Below, piece after piece: positions 11,575-22,074 of a stretch of DNA of 64,000 nucleotides. This DNA is from Armigeres subalbatus. Lineage: Eukaryota; Arthropoda; Insecta; Diptera; Culicidae. The position numbers were made by a program, and so were the translations under genes. Position 1 is the stretch's first letter. Every line of letters starts with the position of its first letter. The stretch is taken from positions 400,045,591-400,109,590 of the forward strand of contig NC_085141.1 of assembly GCF_024139115.2 (NCBI RefSeq), read 5' to 3'. A model generated the notes under the pieces. It did not search any database, was not told where the DNA came from, and worked only from the letters and a program-made list of their open reading frames with translations.

Positions 11575-13985
11575 CTATTTTTTTTCGAACACATTATTTT
11601 CCATAACATCTCAAGTGGTTGGCCACTTGGCCCTTCAACTTTAGTTTAGTTTCTAATAATCTAATAATTGTTATTATTTTAATTTATAAAAGTTTATATA
11701 ATTTGGGAAGCTAGCCTTAAAGAGGCATCGGTTAATATTTAAAATTTAATAACCTAACTAATATTTACACGAATATTTACAATAATATGTAATTTGATAT
11801 CCTAGATTGGAACAAGCGCCCTAATTACAGTTTGGTCCGAGGATAAGCAACGAACCCTAAACCGATCTTTACACTCATAAAAGTGTTCTTGTAGTGTTTT
11901 TAATACCGGTCAGATGGTGGACCTCAGATGTTTGGATCCTGGGAAGGGTGTTGAAGATCATCCTCAGGAACTTGTTTTGCACTCGTTGGAGTTTCAAATG
12001 ATGAGTTTTAGCGCAGCTCTCCCAGAGCGGCATGCCATATTCGATCACATGGAGGATGATTTGCTTGTAGACAGCTTGTTCTTCAGGGACAATGACGACC
12101 GAATAGGGCTTCCATTTTTCCCGGGAATCAACTTCCCGGGAAACGGGAAATGAAATAATAATTTCCCGGGATCCCGGGAAATAAAAAAAACTCTCGAAAC
12201 TAATTCAAAATCGTAGTTTACATTTTGCCGTAAAATATGATTTTGAAAATATACAATCGACATTAGGGATGCTTGCTATTTTGTCCTAAAATGTTGAAAA
12301 AGTTGTTGAAAGCTGAGAAAGTTTTTGTTCAGTTCGAAAAGCGCTAACTCCTTCTACAAAACGTTTGCCATGTCATAAGTATCAGCATCTGCTCTGGCTC
12401 TAGAGTAAGATATGCATTGTCCTGATGAGCTCCGCTATGTGCTACTTTTCCATATTTTTTTCAAAACTTTTTCATGTTGTATTTACATTTTTTTTTTCAT
12501 TTTTGGACAACGACGGCTTCGAGGGATTCTCTTCTATTATCGCCAAAATATTCCTAACACTAACTATTCTTATACTAGACGACTTGTTTTAGTTCATAGG
12601 TCAACTTTGAAGTATAAACCATTTTTATTCATGTACGTCCACTTGAACACATTTTCGACTTTGAATGTATTTAAAGCAGATGAATGAACTATTTGAAATG
12701 AGAATTCTTCCATTCGAAATAAAAAAGAGCTTTCAGGCGTGTGCTTGTTTGTCGTACTTTAATGATCCTGACTATAACATTTTTTCAGTCAAACTTTGCT
12801 TGAAATGCCGAACAGCACCTAAAACGCATCAAATTGCAAAAGTTTTGCGAGTATTTGTTGTAAGACAGTTGTAATGATCGCATACTAAAGACCTAAAATA
12901 TGTGTTCCATCAAGTTCTGTTAGCCCACCAATATTATAAAATATTCAAATGAAATATTTCAGAAATATCTCAAAATACAAACGAGTCTTCGGAATATGTC
13001 TGAGTCTGCTCTGTTCGGGAGTTGAATCAAAAAGGATTCAAGGTCTTAAAAAACCTTTGACAATAATAGGACAAACCTGCCAAAGTGGTCACTGCTATTG
13101 CCTGAATATCTGCGAACATTGGTAGCTCAGCTGTTTCACCACAGACACTAAATTTTTAATTCGACTTCACAACGCTTACTGACGTTTGGACCTACTGAAT
13201 AAACGAACGATAGATACAAACTGGTTCTTTGTCTCGCCTCCCTTTAACACGTGTTGGAATGCCGTATGATTCTGTAAGATTTTCAGTTCCTAAACTTCAA
13301 AAGTGAAATAAATAGTGAGATGATGCTAGTAAAAAAATGTAATTGATACCCCAAAATCCGTTATCATCAAATTAAAAAAATAAGAAAATTATTACAACAT
13401 ATTTTAGTTTGTTCATTTCCCGGGAAATTCGGGAAACTGATACATAAATCCCGGGAATCGGGAATCCCGGGAAATATGATTTCCCGGGAATGGAAGCCCT
13501 ACGACCGACGGTTGATCAAAGGGTACAGTAGTTTCAGCAAAACGTCACACTTCGTCACCGTCTTGTCAACTTGTTGCCGGAAAATAAGCTTGCTGTCGAG
13601 GGTCAAGCCAAGGTAGTCGGCCTCATAGGTCCATTCCACCGTCGTGCCATTGAGGATGATTTTAAAGTCCCCAGGCGAAACATGTTTAGGAGATTTAGAG
13701 TGGGGGAAATAATAACCTGGGACTTCGCCGCGTTGATACAGATCTCCAGTTGGTGAGATACTCTGTCAGGGCATCCAGGCCTCAGTGGAGTTTTACCACT
13801 AGCGCTCTGGTCACTCTACCTTGGTAGAGCTTCCGGATGAGAATGACTTTCGCAGACTTCCAGGACGATGGGAAGTAGCTGAGTCGCAGACACTGATTGA
13901 AGATCAGCGAAAGGAGCTCAAAGAATGGAGCACTCATGTGTTTGATCTTGAAATTTGAAATGCAGTCGAAGCCTGGGGCCTTCAT
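11575..13985 (-). pseudogene. Jockey-type LINE, RT remnants and 3' region
   Basis: From 13985 down the minus strand reads MKAPGFDCISNFKIKHM and then CLRLSYFPSSWKSAKVIL, the N-terminal RT blocks of Jockey-clade elements. After an internal deletion that removes the catalytic core, the late RT block TVEWTYEADYLGLTLDSKL follows at about 13660-13600, then LLKLLYPLINRRS. The reading resumes beyond the hAT insertion (12103-13500) as the HVIEYGMPLWESCAKTH block and LQRVQNKFLRMI, ending near 11905. A T-run at about 11575-11584 could be the remains of its poly(A) tail. It may belong with the ORF1 fragments farther right (see 15889-25303). Confidence 0.7.
12103..13500. mobile_element. Non-autonomous hAT element with CCCGGGAA iterons
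   Basis: The ends are inverted copies of AGGGCTTCCATT. They are followed by clustered TTCCCGGGAA motifs at both ends (about 12116-12180 and 13415-13490). An 8-bp direct repeat ACGACCGA flanks the element (12095-12102 and 13501-13508). The LINE reading frame on either side joins across the insertion. Interior 12190-13400 is AT-rich with no transposase motif. Confidence 0.8.
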
Positions 13986-14117
13986 GTTTTGCCTTTCTCG
14001 TACAACAAAGTTGTACCGAAAGGCTATATGATTGCTTCAAAAAAGAACTTTTGATAGAAGGCCCGGAGACCCATAGTGTTATATACCGATCAACTCAGCT
14101 CGACGAACTGAGGTGAT

Positions 14118-14181
14118 GTCTGTATGTGTGTATGTATGTATGTGTGTATGTATGTATGTGTGTGTGTATGTGTGTATGTGT
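14118..14181. repeat. (TGTA)n/(TG)n microsatellite
   Basis: Simple tetranucleotide and dinucleotide alternation of TGTA and TGTG over about 60 bp. Confidence 0.95.
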
Positions 14182-14327
14182 ACAAATTTTGTAGACACAC
14201 TTTTTGGAACTTAGCATTATCCGATTTACTCGCAACAAGTTGTATTCGACGGGGAATGCGGTCCCATTGTTTGCTATTGAAAATTGGCTCGATCGGACAT
14301 TGCATTTCGGAATTATTGAAAAATCAT

Positions 14328-14587
14328 TAAACCGTCTAAGACGAATTAAGTACTGTCCATTTAATTCCACCAGTTGATTTTCGTTATCTTTGCAGATACG
14401 TATTTCGACCACAACTGTGTGGTCGTCTTCAGTGTCTTGTACTTGACTCGACTTCGAGTCGAGTCGAGTCAAGTACAAGACACTGAAGACGACCACACAG
14501 TTGTGGTCGAAATACGTATCTGCAAAGATAACGAAAATTAACTGGTGGAATTAAATGGACAGTACTTAATTCGTCTTAGACGGTTTA
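14328..14587. repeat. Long near-perfect palindrome (inverted dimer of a dispersed repeat)
   Basis: Two 126-bp arms (14328-14453 and 14462-14587) are nearly perfect reverse complements around an 8-bp spacer. A single arm-like unit occurs at 36785-36907, and a shorter relative near 26000. The arm contains AAGACACTGAAGACGACC and GTCGAAATACGTAT. The palindrome is therefore a head-to-head dimer of a dispersed repeat. Confidence 0.9.
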
Positions 14588-14850
14588 ATACATTCCACTA
14601 AACGAGCTTAATATATTTTTCCGAAAAATCATTGTTTTTTCCCAAGGGTCCCCCTTGGAAAAAAAAATTCAAAACCAACAAAATTTTTTTTACGAAAATG
14701 AAGGCGATGCATTTTAACTAATGCAAAAACATGCAAAATGATCGAAAACATGTGATCTATTCTCCTAAAGAGCTTTTTTGACCTTTCTGATGTGATTCTT
14801 TCAATATATTTTATAATGCACGAGAAAGGCATCATCACTGCTAGGTGGAT

Positions 14851-15331
14851 TAATCTGGGTTTTTTTTTATGACGTCAAGTATATGTCCTGGCGAACTATC
14901 TGTTTTAGTTGAATTTTTCACAACTTTGTCTGACAATGATGCTTCAGGCGACGTGGAGCGGTTGATGGTGCAATGAGATATGTTTCTGCAGTTGTTGATA
15001 GAAGGTACCAAATCTGATGAAAGCGCCTCAGGTGTCGTGAACTATGTGCAGGAACAACTACACTTGATAGATCTTCTGTCAAATTTTGTTAAGTATGTAA
15101 AGGTATTCATCACAATTCCGATATCTGCTGCTGCTCACCATTGCTCACCATTCTGATATCTGGGCTCCGAAGATGGAAAACCTATAGGAGATCCAGTGAC
15201 AACAGCGACTGAATTCCATATCTCTACTGCACTTGTACAGGGACATGGAGAATAAATGTGGATGAAGTGGATAATAAATTTGTTTCCAGAAATAGCCAGA
15301 GAATTAAAAAAAATATATGTAAGCAGGGCCT
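14851..15331. other. No gene recognised; possibly eroded LINE
   Basis: Lies between RT and endonuclease fragments of minus-strand LINE material. A minus-strand open stretch around 14880-15100 might be decayed LINE coding sequence, but I see no motif to confirm it. Confidence 0.3.
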
Positions 15332-15770
15332 CAGACTAAAATCAGCAGTGATTCAAATTGTTCGGGGCTGTCAGTTTGAATATGAATCTGAAACGTTCAT
15401 TTCCCAGCAGCTGTTCTAGATTCATTTTTTATACCAGTCAACTGTCAAAAAATTAGAACTTGCATAACGCTCATTTCTATTTTCTGCAGATTTGAACCAT
15501 GAATGAATAACAAGAATAAAATATTTTAAATTTCAATTGCTTCCGTGTATGAATGCGTAATTTTATCTACGGATCAATCCACTTTGCAATTACAGCGCTA
15601 ACATAATTATTTAACAGCAACATAATTATTTAATTCAATTGAAATTCTTAAAAACATGAATGGAACACTGCTGGGTAAACCGGCGAGTTTGTTCTATTTT
15701 GCTCCAGATTCAAACTAGAATAGTGGTTGAAAATTTGGAATGAAACTGAATCACTACTGATTTTACTCTA
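15332..15770. mobile_element. MITE with about 24-bp TIRs
   Basis: The left end CAGACTAAAATCAGCAGTGA and the right end, reverse-complemented TAGAGTAAAATCAGTAGTGA, match at most positions and continue into ATTCA. No clear TSD. The CAG/TAG start suggests a hAT relationship (inference). Confidence 0.6.
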
Positions 15771-16651
15771 AGCTTTTTTTTAAATCAATTGTTGTGATGT
15801 TTTCATTTCTCAAATTGAATAATTTCATACCTTTATGCCCCCCCCCAATAATTTCATGAAGTTAGCGCCTCTGGATCGTCCATGTTGGTTATGTACGATC
15901 TAACGTTGCATGAACTTTGGACCGACTCAGGATCGCAAAGTGGCCTTCCTCCATGCCATTGCTCCAGATGGTACCGTCTTGATTGCCACGACTGTTGCCC
16001 CAGGCTTGATGCTTCGCATTCAGGTCACCGGCAACGGTGTACTGACCTTGCCGGCGCCGCGTAAACTTGACAATGTCTCTCCGGTGGCTTTGGCTTGAGT
16101 TGGGCAGCACGCCGCGATTGCTGGAGGATGGAGCCGGCGGTGCTGGAGCTTGAACCGACGCAGCTGCTGCTGCCAGTCGCTTGTGCGGTTGTAACGTTGG
16201 GAGGATTGAATCGCTCAACGGGCAGCCACGATCGATGACTGGATAGTTCACCTCGTTGAGTCCAGGAACACGGTTCTTCTTCGGTAGGGTCCTGATGGAA
16301 GCCTCCCTCCGGATTTCCAGGAATTCCGTCCGCTTTGGACAGTCCTTTGTGGTGGCCCGATGTTTGTCGCCACAGTTGGCGCACCTCCATATTTTCGTCA
16401 CCTCCGCTTCGGTCGAATGGGGTTCGCCACACTTGTTGCAGCGCGGCTTCATGAGGCAGTTCCTGGTGCCTGAAGCAGTTGGCACACTGCGTGATGTCGC
16501 GGTGCACTGACTGATACCGCTCCCAGTCACCGATGGTGTAATTCAGTGGTCCCCAGCTTGCTTACTATCGAGGGCCGCATTGAAATTTTGAACTGTTGAA
16601 GCGGGCCGCAGTATATTTTCAATATTTGTTTTTTTTTTATTTCAAACTAGC

Positions 16652-17312
16652 AGACCCGACGAACTTCGTTCCGCCTGAAATTGATTTATACATACAGTAG
16701 CCGTTCGTTAACTGCAACATGTTTACTTTTCAGTTAACGAATGCCGTTCGATAACTGCAATGCATTCTAGACGTCAAACGGTTGTCAATCGACGTCAGAT
16801 GCAATAAAAGTGCATTCAAATGTGCAGCGCGATGCAGCTGTTATTGAGTCTGACATCAGTTTGAAGTTTAGCCGTTCGATAACGGCTAAACTGTTGCAAC
16901 TATCGAATTGAAATTAAAAAGCATTGCAGTTAAATGACTTGCAGTTATCGAACGTCTACTGTACTATGATTAGTTATTGAGTTATGTCGAAAATTCTGTT
17001 TCATTTCTATAGAAGCCTTCTTTCCAGAAGGGGAAGGGGTTTTAAACCATCACAGACACATATCTTCCCATCCAAAACCTCCACATGACAGATTTGGTTC
17101 CATTTGCTTGATTAATTCTCGAGTTATAAAGAAATTGGTGTTTCATTTGTATGGGAGCCCCCCATTTAACAGGAGGGACGGGTCTTGAACCATATTAAGA
17201 ACCTTCCCCGGTCCCAAAAACCTCTGCATAAAAATTTTTACGCCGATCGGTTCATTAGTTTTCGAGTCTATAAGGTTCAGAAAGACAGAAATTCATTTTT
17301 ATGTATATAGAT
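16652..17312 (+). repeat. Dispersed repeat starting ACTAGCAGACCCGACGAAC
   Basis: Begins ACTAGCAGACCCGACGAACT and ends with GAGTCTATAAGGTTCAGAAA and an AT-rich ATATAGATTT. A second, shorter copy is at 57497-57730. The internal stretch TGTATGGGAGCCCCCC and TCCCCGGTCCCAAAAACCTC is shared between copies. This sequence type is common in insects. I do not assign a superfamily. Confidence 0.7.
16695..16961. mobile_element. Pogo-like MITE, 267 bp, TA target
   Basis: The left end CAGTAGCCGTTCGTTAACTG and the inverted right end CAGTAGACGTTCGATAACTG differ at two positions, with CAA continuing in both. TA flanks both sides (16693-16694, 16962-16963). CAG-starting TIRs with TA duplication fit the pogo/Tigger branch of Tc1/mariner. 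It is inserted in the repeat 16652-17312. Confidence 0.85.
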
Positions 17313-17534
17313 TTATTTTTGAAGCATTGTTCAAAATTTTTAATTAAATAAAATTTCAACAAAATATTTTATCACTGTGATTTTTTTTTTCAAATTAGGG
17401 TATCTGTACCTATATCCATCTCATTTGCAAGCATGAATGCAATAATCGGCAATAACGCAATAAAAGTGAACCTATTGATCAAAGTATAACAATTCACGAG
17501 CTTGCTCAGAGTTCAAAACTTGGCCAATATTCTC

Positions 17535-17806
17535 TTCTTCTTCTTCTTCTTATTGGCATTACATCTCCACACTGGGACAGATCCGCCTAACAGCTTAGTA
17601 TTCATTAAGCACTTCCACAGTTATTAACTGTGAGGTTGTTAAGCCTAGTTACCATTTTTGCAGTCGTATATCATGAGGCTAACACGATGATACTTTTTAT
17701 GCCCAGGGAAGTCGAGACAATTTGCAATCCGAAAATTGCCTAGACCGGCACCGGGAATCGAACCCAGCCACCCTCAGCATGGTCTTGCTTTGTAGCCGCG
17801 CGTCGT
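17535..17806 (-). mobile_element. Feilai-type SINE, slightly 5' truncated
   Basis: Same body as the copy at 9970-10262, with B box GGTTCGATTCC and triplet tail. The first part of the tRNA head is missing (it begins GACGCGCGGC on the minus strand). An 11-bp TSD CCAATATTCTC is present (17524-17534 and 17807-17817). Confidence 0.9.
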
Positions 17807-17883
17807 CCAATATTCTCAAACTATTAATTTCACTGCTTCAATTATTTTGAATAATTGATAAAAATGTCAGCATTTCAAACCTA

Positions 17884-18427
17884 GGGTAAAATGCCCAATA
17901 GTGGACCCCCTAGTAGCGAAATTTTGCTCTTCCTGGCATAAGGAGTGGAAATTTTCAAAATGGTAATTTTGCGTGATATCTAATATCAAGCTCTGCATCT
18001 CCTCTTCACGATACATACATAAAACACTCAAATACTCGAAGTTATTCGTTGAAATTAACATTTTAAAGTCTGACTGAATTCGCCCTATAGTAGACCCCCT
18101 GGGGGTCCGTAATAGGAAATTGCTTCCCTATAGTCGACACTTCATTTGATTTTCATGTCCCGTTTCGGGACGTTCTTCTTTCCTATTATGGACCCCCCAA
18201 AATATTCCTATAATGGACACTCTCGTGTTTATTTTTTATGGATTTGTAAAAAATCATCTAATTTTACTTTCCATAGCATTTCCAATGCATGTAATCAAAT
18301 CATAGGACTGTAGGGTGGGTTCTCCCGATGGAATTTCATAGCAAAATGTTTACATTGTGCTGTAATAATGCAAAAATGGCTGCAGGGTCCACTATTGGTT
18401 GGGGGTCCACTATTGGGCACTTTACCC
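17884..18427. mobile_element. TA MITE family 'GGGTAAAATGCCC', 544 bp copy
   Basis: TIRs GGGTAAAATGCCCAATAGTG (left) and its inverse (right, one mismatch). TA flanks at 17882-17883 and 18428-18429. A 544-bp sister copy is at 54445-54988 and a deleted one at 32284-32455. Internal sequence has further GTGGACCCC/GGGGGTCC motifs. Confidence 0.9.
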
Positions 18428-18429
18428 TA

Positions 18430-20200
18430 TATCCATCTCACTGTAAATTTTCCATCCCATTTGAAAAACTTTCGATGTACCGATATCCATCTCAATTTTT
18501 GGTTCTACTTCACACAATCATAGTCATATCCGTGAAGCATAGACCTGTTTATATAAACAAACTCGAAATTTTTGTGCATATAGCGAATGACATTCGCATT
18601 AGATTTGTTTTGAATTTTCACAACGAGAGGATTGACAACATAAAGGGATGTGCGCGATACACAGATTTGTCTATTTACCAAAACACATCAGTTAGCGCAT
18701 GCGCGTACGGTGCTAAGTCGACATGCATGCTGTGGTGCCATATTTACGGAATTCAACTAGACGCAAAACTAGTTATACAATGTACTGATTCTATTTCCAA
18801 TCATACTTTCCGAAATATTTATTATTGGGTTAGGGAAAGTTTCTTCTAGTATTCGAATGTGATGCAAGGCCATATGAAACAGTTTTACTTTTTGAATTTC
18901 GAAGAAAAAAAGCAAGTAGCATATAATTCAAAGGTGATTCATTCGTTAAAATCCGGCAGCACTGAGTTATTTTGGAGGTGATGGATTGAGCTGAATATGT
19001 GGGCAAACATTTAGCAGTTCCGTAAAAAATTCATCCCACAGTTTTATAGCTTTCAGTAGCTATTTTGAGTGAATTTTATAAGTGAAATTGTAAATCTATT
19101 GTGCTGAAATAGTTATATGCAGTGATAACTAGTGGTTAGTGAAATATAAATATTGTATTTTAGCGAAAAAGTTGGACATCGATGAGTGTATTTCCGCTAG
19201 TAGGAAAAGGCCAGAGTGACGAATCGCTTTTACAAAGGTAAGAATTTCATCTCTCAATCAAGTGAACTTTACATTTTGTTAGAATTTTCATTAAATTAAA
19301 GAGATTTTAGCATATTGTTTGGAAAATAAATCTAAGTTAAACCCTTACGAATGTGTTTCAATAGTTACGTGGAACGAACAGTGTAAATATTGGCCGTTTT
19401 GATTAGTTAAAAAGTAGTGCTAGCAAAGTAGGATGAATATATGAACTGAGATGGAAATGGGAACAGTTCCCCTATATACTTATAAGGACATTTAATTCTG
19501 CAGCTTTATCGCCGTAGCTGACTTGAGGTCGATATTATTGTTTCTGCTCTTTCAGACTTGACAAGAGAACTTTTTTTGCAACACCATCTTTTCGGTTCAG
19601 TTGGCAAAAAGTATTTCAAACTATTTTCTAATGATCATTATGACCTTATGCATTTATTTTTATGTATGTTTCAAAAGTGTTTTGAAGCCAGGTGAACACT
19701 GAACATACCAGCAGTGTTGAATAGAAATTGAGTAAATCTGTATTCTGAACCTATGTAAATCTGTATTATGTTTTCTTATCGATTGAATTTTCTGAAACCT
19801 TTTCTTCATCAATATCGGAGCTTGTCGACAGTTGTTATTCAACGTGTTTCTTGGAATTAATAATCTAGTAATTTTTCAGTTAAATTTTGCTGAGCCCCAA
19901 CGAGTTTTTAGTAATAACAACATCCTTATTACGAAGCAGTGTACGGCCACATTATTCTTACATGAAGTTCAACATTAAGCTCGTTTAAATCTGTGGAAAA
20001 AAAAAACAGACATTTGCAACTTTTATAGCCCGGGACAATAACATCGAAGTATGTTTGGCCTACATAATATTTATGAAGTGATGAATTTAATTAATCATGA
20101 TGATAACACGATTCATGCGTTCTATATGGTTTTTCAACAACTTAGTGCTGCGAACTTACAGAATCCGCAAATGCAACGAAAAAATGGGCACAATGAAAAG
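18430..20200. other. hAT interior without recognised gene
   Basis: AT-rich DNA inside the 3.8-kb hAT. A plus-strand open stretch at 18430-18849 has no hAT or other motif I recognise. The hAT terminus begins again at about 20195 with GGGCCGC motifs. Confidence 0.4.
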
Positions 20201-20691
20201 CTAAAAAAGTAATGCTGAACAATGGGCCACATGTAGTGTATTTCCTGAAATCCTTCGCGGGCCGCAGGAAAAGGCTAAGAGGGCCGCACTTTGGGGATCA
20301 CTAGTGTAATTTATAACGCCGACCAGCTTTAGGCCCTTCCAGGTGGTGGAGCCGTGCTCCAGAAGGGTCAGATAAAGCTGGTGGCGATATCTCCTCACCT
20401 TGTCGTGACGAGCAATCTTGTGTACAGACCGCATCGTGCTTTCCTGCTGTGCGGTTCTTTCTCTCTTTGCGGAAGGAAGATTCTGATACTACCCGAAGCT
20501 ATTTTCATTTCAACGGTGCTTCTTAGCGCTATTTGTACCCACTGATCCCGTTACGATCTTTGCAAGGACCCGTGCCTTCGTTTTACGTTGGACCCGTTTG
20601 CGGAAGTAAAATTCCGACAAGCGGTGGTAATCCTGCAGGGACACCGTTCTGGGAAAAAACCTCTTAGAAGGTCACGTCTCCACGCTCAGCA

Positions 20692-21964
20692 ATGAGTATT
20701 AACAAAAACAAGAGGAAGGGGAGTCTCTGAATTCTCCACTTCCTTCAAAGAAACAAGGTTTCAAGACCGTCCTGCCCAAGCGCGGAAAAAATAGAAGGAA
20801 GCTGGAGAATTCAGATATTCCTTCTAACTCTAATATCGGAAATAATTCTTCTCCAATCGAACTGAGCAATCAGTTCGATTTAATTAATGATGAAATTGAG
20901 CAAATCGAATCTACCTCTAGCCCAGGTGATTCGATTCATGCGAAAAAGCAAAGGATTCCGCCAATTGTGGTATCTGTTGCCGAGTTTTCTGGCTTCCGGA
21001 ATGAGATTTTGAGTAACCAGGTTTCATTTCAGATTGCTAGGAAGGGTGACTGCCGCGTTTTGCCGGGATCCTTTGACGATCGCAAACGTCTTCTTCACTA
21101 TTTAACTGAGAAGCGTCATAAATTCTTCACATACGACGACAAAACTGAGCGATTGTTCAAAGTCGTCTTGAAAGGTCTCCCCAGTGATGACAAATCACTG
21201 GATGAGATTAAAATTGAAATTTCTCAATTACTTGGATTTTCACCAGTCCAAGTAATTAAGATGAAAAGAAATCCCATTCTGGTACTTCCCAGAGGGCATT
21301 TCTCAGAATTTTATTTAGTTCATTTTAACAAAAGTGAACTAAATAATATGAAAAGTTTGGAAAAGGCCTGTATTATGTCTCATGTCCGTGTTACATGGGA
21401 ACATTTCCGCAGGCCTGGGGAAATTTCCAAAACCCTACCCAGTGCCGTAAGTGCCAAAAGTGGGGTCATGGAACCAAACATTGTCACATGGATGCTAAAT
21501 GCATGATTTGTGGTGGAACCTCTCACGCCAAGGACGCATGTCCTGTGAGAGAAGATTCCAATAAATTTAAGTGCGCAAACTGTGGGGGCAATCATAAATC
21601 CAATTTCTGGGAATGCCCTTCACGCAAAAAAGTTTTGAATTCCCGTGCAAAATTGATGACGGGAAATTCCAATCGGATCCCAGATAAGACGGGTAGAAAT
21701 TTTTCAAACGCTCAAATTTCGAAACCGGTTACCGGTCGAGCAATTCATACCCACCACAATTCACAAACAAATTTTGCCGCTCGTCAACGGGTAGCAAGCA
21801 CTTCAGTAAATTCCAATTTTTCCAATGTACCTACGTATGCAAACATCGCTGCTGGTAGACAAAATTTCTCTTCTCAAAATGAGGTTTATACCCATGTCCC
21901 AACGGAAAATAACGGTCATGTTGCCGATTCAGGTAGCATGACTGCTTCCGATTTTGATTTTTAA
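20692..21964 (+). pseudogene. Juan-like ORF1 (nucleic-acid-binding protein), two frameshifts
   Basis: Starts MSINKNKRKG at 20692. A one-base loss in a G run near 20720 shifts the frame, which then runs to about 21415, where another change near a G run shifts it again. The RNA-binding block is KRHKFFTYDDKTERLFKVVL. Three zinc knuckles follow: CRKCQKWGHGTKHC, CMICGGTSHAKDAC and CANCGGNHKSNFWEC. It ends at a stop at 21962-21964. In Jockey elements this protein packages the element RNA. Confidence 0.85.
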
Positions 21965-22074
21965 CTGAACAATTGCATCACATGATTGATGCAATGTTCA
22001 AAGCAAATACCATTCCTGAAGCTGTTCAGGTTGGTATAAAGTACACACAAAAATTGTTATCGGACTCCGTTTCA

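Larger units (their letters stand above)
13986..14850. mobile_element. Insect repeat with GCCTTTCTCGT termini
   Basis: The left end reads TTTTGCCTTTCTCGTACAAC with an adjacent short palindrome (GTACAACAAAGTTGTAC). The right end contains the inverse GCACGAGAAAGGCATC, then TAGGTGGATTAA and a T-run. It interrupts the LINE exactly before the MKAPGFD codon block. It contains a (TGTA)n microsatellite and a long palindrome. No coding capacity seen. Confidence 0.6.
16544..20303. mobile_element. hAT-like element, 3.8 kb, containing nested insertions
   Basis: The left end CAGTGGTCCCCAGCTTGC and the inverted right end TAGTGATCCCCAAAGTGC match, with GGGCCGC motifs near both ends. A perfect 8-bp TSD GTGTAATT flanks it (16536-16543 and 20304-20311), which is diagnostic for hAT. 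The interior holds a dispersed repeat, a pogo-like MITE, a Feilai SINE and a TA MITE. The remaining 18430-20200 has no transposase motif that I recognise, so the element is non-autonomous or eroded. Confidence 0.85.

Noticed and set aside
12412..12687. Phe/Tyr-rich open frame inside the 1.4-kb hAT
   Set aside because: AT-rich low-complexity translation; no transposase motif.
18328..18849. 173-residue plus-strand open frame inside the 3.8-kb hAT
   Set aside because: It starts inside the TA MITE terminus and has no hAT or other motif; probably chance in a permissive frame.
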